A stretch of DNA of 8,161 bases from an uncultured Alphaproteobacteria bacterium (GTDB lineage: Bacteria; Pseudomonadota; Alphaproteobacteria; Rickettsiales; UBA1997): contig CAIOKL010000078.1 in NCBI GenBank assembly GCA_903858915.1, positions 1 to 8,161 of the forward strand, written 5' to 3'. The translations under genes and the position numbers were made by a program. Numbering within the stretch: the stretch's first letter is position 1; every line of letters begins with the position of its first letter. The notes beneath the pieces were generated by a model. That model was not told where the DNA came from and did not search any database. It was given only the letters and a program-made list of their open reading frames with translations. Shown here piece after piece: positions 6,219-8,161 of this stretch.

Positions 6219-7706
6219 ATGAAAAGAATATTTTTTAGCTATTTTTTAATATCGACAATTTTTTTATCAATTTTTTCACCATCGTCCTCAAGCGCGCAAA
6301 CCAAGGTTATCAAAATTCGCAAGGAAAAGCGAGATGGCTCATATTACCAAATGCCATACAGAAATCAAATTATTCCGAGTTTTGCCGACACTATTGAAGA
6401 ATTATTGCCGACCGTTGTAAACATTGCAACTTCGCAAGATTCATACAACTCAACCAATTCTTTCAATGACGAAAAATTGCAAATAATAGAAGATTTGAAA
6501 AAAGGGGGAGATTCATTGTCAACTCGCGAAGCGGAATCACGAAAAAAAATCACTTCAATTGGCTCCGGCTTCATAATTTCAAGCGATGGTTATATCGTTA
6601 CCAATAGCCATGTGATTGAAGATTCAAACGATATAAATGTTAATCTTTACGATGGCTCAAAATATAAAGCTAAAATGATTGGCATCGACAAAAAAAGCGA
6701 TTTGGCTTTATTAAAAATTAACGCTCCGAAAGAATTAAAATTCGCCAAATTTGGCAATTCAAACAGAGCCAGAATTGGCGATTGGGCAATTGTAATTGGC
6801 AATCCATACGGACTTGGCGGATCAGTTTCAATTGGCATAATTTCAGCGCGCGGACGCGACATAAAAAATGGTCAATCTGACGAATATCTTCAAACCGACG
6901 CCGCAATCAACAAAGGCAATTCGGGCGGACCATTATTTAACTCAAATGGCGAAGTAATCGGAATTAGCTCAGCCATTTACTCACCTTCTGGCGGAAGCGT
7001 CGGCATCGGTTTCGCAACGCCTTCATCAAACGCGGTTCAAATTATTCAACAACTTCGCGATCAAGGCGAAGTTTCGCGCGGATGGATCGGAGTTTCGGTT
7101 CAAGATTTAACTCCCGAACTTTCAGAATCATTACATTTAGAAAAAGTTCGTGGCGCATTTGTAAGCGATGTCGTTATCAACGGCCCCGCAGACAGAGCTG
7201 GCGTACTTCCGACCGATGTCATAATTCGTTTCGATGAGCAAGATGTTGATGACATGAAATCCCTTCCAAAAATTGTTTCGCGGACACCAATTGGCAAAAA
7301 TGTTAAAATTTTAGTGTGGCGACATGGAAAAATTAGAAGCCTTAACATCGCGATTGAAAAAGCTCGCGAAGATGAAGCCAAAAACGATCCTAAGCGCTTC
7401 GATCCAAAACTTTCTGAAAAAAAACCGACCGCCAAAACTGCTCAAATTCTTGGCATGAATTTGTCTGAAAATAAAAATTCAATAGTCGATGGAGGCTTGG
7501 TAATCAACGACATCAATAGTAAATCAGAAGCTTATGATAAGGGCATAATGATTGGCGATATAATCTTGTCAATTAATCAAAGTAGCGTCAATTCGGTTGA
7601 TTATTTTCAAGAATTGGTGAAGGACTCTTATCGTAAAAATAAAAAAGTTTTCTTATTTTTAAAAAGAAATGATAATAATTTCGCGGTCGTTTTAAGCGTA
7701 AAATAA
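6219..7706 (+). CDS. degP: DegP/HtrA-family exported serine protease with two PDZ domains
   Basis: This enzyme degrades or chaperones misfolded envelope proteins in the periplasm. It has 495 residues, similar to other DegP/DegQ proteins (E. coli DegP about 474 with signal). A signal peptide is evident: basic MKR, a hydrophobic core to about residue 19, then Ser-rich SSSSA with probable cleavage after Ala26. The trypsin-like domain carries the full catalytic triad: His131 in TNSHV, Asp161 in KSDLAL and Ser235 in GNSGGP. The 30- and 74-residue spacings nearly match those of E. coli DegP. PDZ1 spans about 288-378 (starting GWIGVSV). A charged linker covers about 380-407, and PDZ2 runs from about 409 to the C-terminus. 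The long, polar segment at about 72-108 corresponds to the LA regulatory loop. Two PDZ domains exclude the DegS type; DegP versus DegQ/MucD naming is not decidable from sequence alone. It is the third gene of the hflK operon, which fits a shared role in envelope protein quality control. Confidence 0.95.
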   Translation: MKRIFFSYFLISTIFLSIFSPSSSSAQTKVIKIRKEKRDGSYYQMPYRNQIIPSFADTIEELLPTVVNIATSQDSYNSTNSFNDEKLQIIEDLKKGGDSLSTREAESRKKITSIGSGFIISSDGYIVTNSHVIEDSNDINVNLYDGSKYKAKMIGIDKKSDLALLKINAPKELKFAKFGNSNRARIGDWAIVIGNPYGLGGSVSIGIISARGRDIKNGQSDEYLQTDAAINKGNSGGPLFNSNGEVIGISSAIYSPSGGSVGIGFATPSSNAVQIIQQLRDQGEVSRGWIGVSVQDLTPELSESLHLEKVRGAFVSDVVINGPADRAGVLPTDVIIRFDEQDVDDMKSLPKIVSRTPIGKNVKILVWRHGKIRSLNIAIEKAREDEAKNDPKRFDPKLSEKKPTAKTAQILGMNLSENKNSIVDGGLVINDINSKSEAYDKGIMIGDIILSINQSSVNSVDYFQELVKDSYRKNKKVFLFLKRNDNNFAVVLSVK

Positions 7707-7715
7707 TTTTTTATA

Positions 7716-8161
7716 ATGCCGTTTAAAATTAATTGTCCCGCTAAAATTAATTTATTTCTTAACATCACCAACAAAAGAGCCGACGGCTTTCACGAACTAC
7801 AATCCCTAATCACAAAAATTGATTTATTCGATGAATTATCAGTCGAAAAATCTACAAAATTTTCCCTCGAAATTCAAGGAGAATTTGCTGAATTTATCGA
7901 CATCAAAAATAATCTTTTTACCAAAATTCTCGATTATTTTGTCAAAAATTTCCACATTGATTCGAATTTAAAAATTACTTTACAAAAAAACATTCCCGTC
8001 GGCGCCGGTCTTGGTGGAGGTTCATCGAACGGCGCTTATTTTATAAAAATTTTGAACGAAATTTTTGCTTTAAACTTGTCAAAAAATGACATGCAAAAAA
8101 TTTCTTTAAATTTTGGTTCGGACATCGCTTTTTTCTTTGAAAATCAGCCCTGTTTAATGAG
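7716..8161 (+). CDS. ispE: 4-diphosphocytidyl-2-C-methyl-D-erythritol kinase, N-terminal half (runs off window end)
   Basis: IspE is the ATP-dependent GHMP-family kinase that phosphorylates CDP-methylerythritol in the MEP route to IPP and DMAPP. Only the first 148 codons are visible, from ATG at 7716 to the window end; the family is usually about 280-300 residues. The opening motif CPAKINLFLN contains Lys10, matching the active-site lysine, followed by KRADGFHELQS. The glycine-rich ATP loop PVGAGLGGGSSNGA lies at 94-107, and FGSDIAFFF contains Asp136, matching the catalytic aspartate of the family. Asn in GGGSSN is also found in E. coli IspE, so it is not a defect. The start lies 9 bp after the degP stop, so the gene probably belongs to the same transcript, although it has no functional link to HflKC or DegP. 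No Shine-Dalgarno sequence precedes it. Assignment is secure; completeness cannot be judged here. Confidence 0.93.
   Translation, partial: MPFKINCPAKINLFLNITNKRADGFHELQSLITKIDLFDELSVEKSTKFSLEIQGEFAEFIDIKNNLFTKILDYFVKNFHIDSNLKITLQKNIPVGAGLGGGSSNGAYFIKILNEIFALNLSKNDMQKISLNFGSDIAFFFENQPCLM

Noticed and set aside
8010..8037. Asn instead of Asp in the GGGSSN glycine loop of IspE
   Set aside because: E. coli IspE also has Asn here, and the catalytic Lys and Asp positions are conserved.
1..8161. tRNA genes, CRISPR arrays, insertion sequences, phage or toxin-antitoxin genes
   Set aside because: Both strands were read for cloverleaf-like segments, spaced direct repeats, terminal inverted repeats and transposase motifs. 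None was found, and nearly every base is occupied by conserved housekeeping genes.

Overview
The window is an AT-rich bacterial chromosome segment, roughly one third G+C by eye. It is almost entirely coding, and all six stop codons visible are TAA. The protein families and the linkage of mrp, hflK, hflC and a DegP-type protease fit an alphaproteobacterium. The strong AT bias, Lys/Asn/Ile-rich proteins and autotransporter-like barrel point towards Rickettsiales or another reduced, host-associated lineage. That placement is inference: no rRNA is present. The start of ispE (MEP isoprenoid pathway) argues against Rickettsia itself, which is generally described as lacking that pathway, but not against other Rickettsiales.

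Layout. Bases 1-564 (+) hold the 3' end of a beta-barrel outer-membrane protein, probably an autotransporter. It ends 3 bp from the 3' end of leuS, which lies convergently on the minus strand (568-3174). Upstream of leuS on the same strand is mrp (3220-4035), a short Mrp/ApbC P-loop ATPase. mrp is divergent from a plus-strand cluster: hflK (4114-5346), hflC (5349-6212), a degP/htrA protease (6219-7706) and the first 148 codons of ispE (7716 to the window end). Gaps in that cluster are 2, 6 and 9 bp, so it is almost certainly one transcript. A good sigma70-like promoter candidate sits in the 78-bp gap between mrp and hflK, and a weaker minus-strand candidate overlaps it.

Function. HflK and HflC form the inner-membrane SPFH complex that encloses and modulates the FtsH protease. 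The DegP-like enzyme is an exported protease/chaperone that handles misfolded envelope proteins. Together they make an envelope quality-control operon, and a beta-barrel protein such as the one at the left edge is a typical DegP-type client. Mrp (Fe-S cluster handling), LeuRS (leucine charging) and IspE (isoprenoid precursor synthesis) are housekeeping neighbours.

No exotic or undescribed system is visible. The points that merit a second look are modest: Mrp lacks both its usual N-terminal domain and its CxxC motif; no Shine-Dalgarno sequence precedes any of the six starts; a G-rich hairpin/quadruplex-like stretch lies just inside hflK; the mrp-hflK promoters may overlap; A8 tracts recur in coding strands; and mrp and leuS are separated by an in-frame, stop-free linker.
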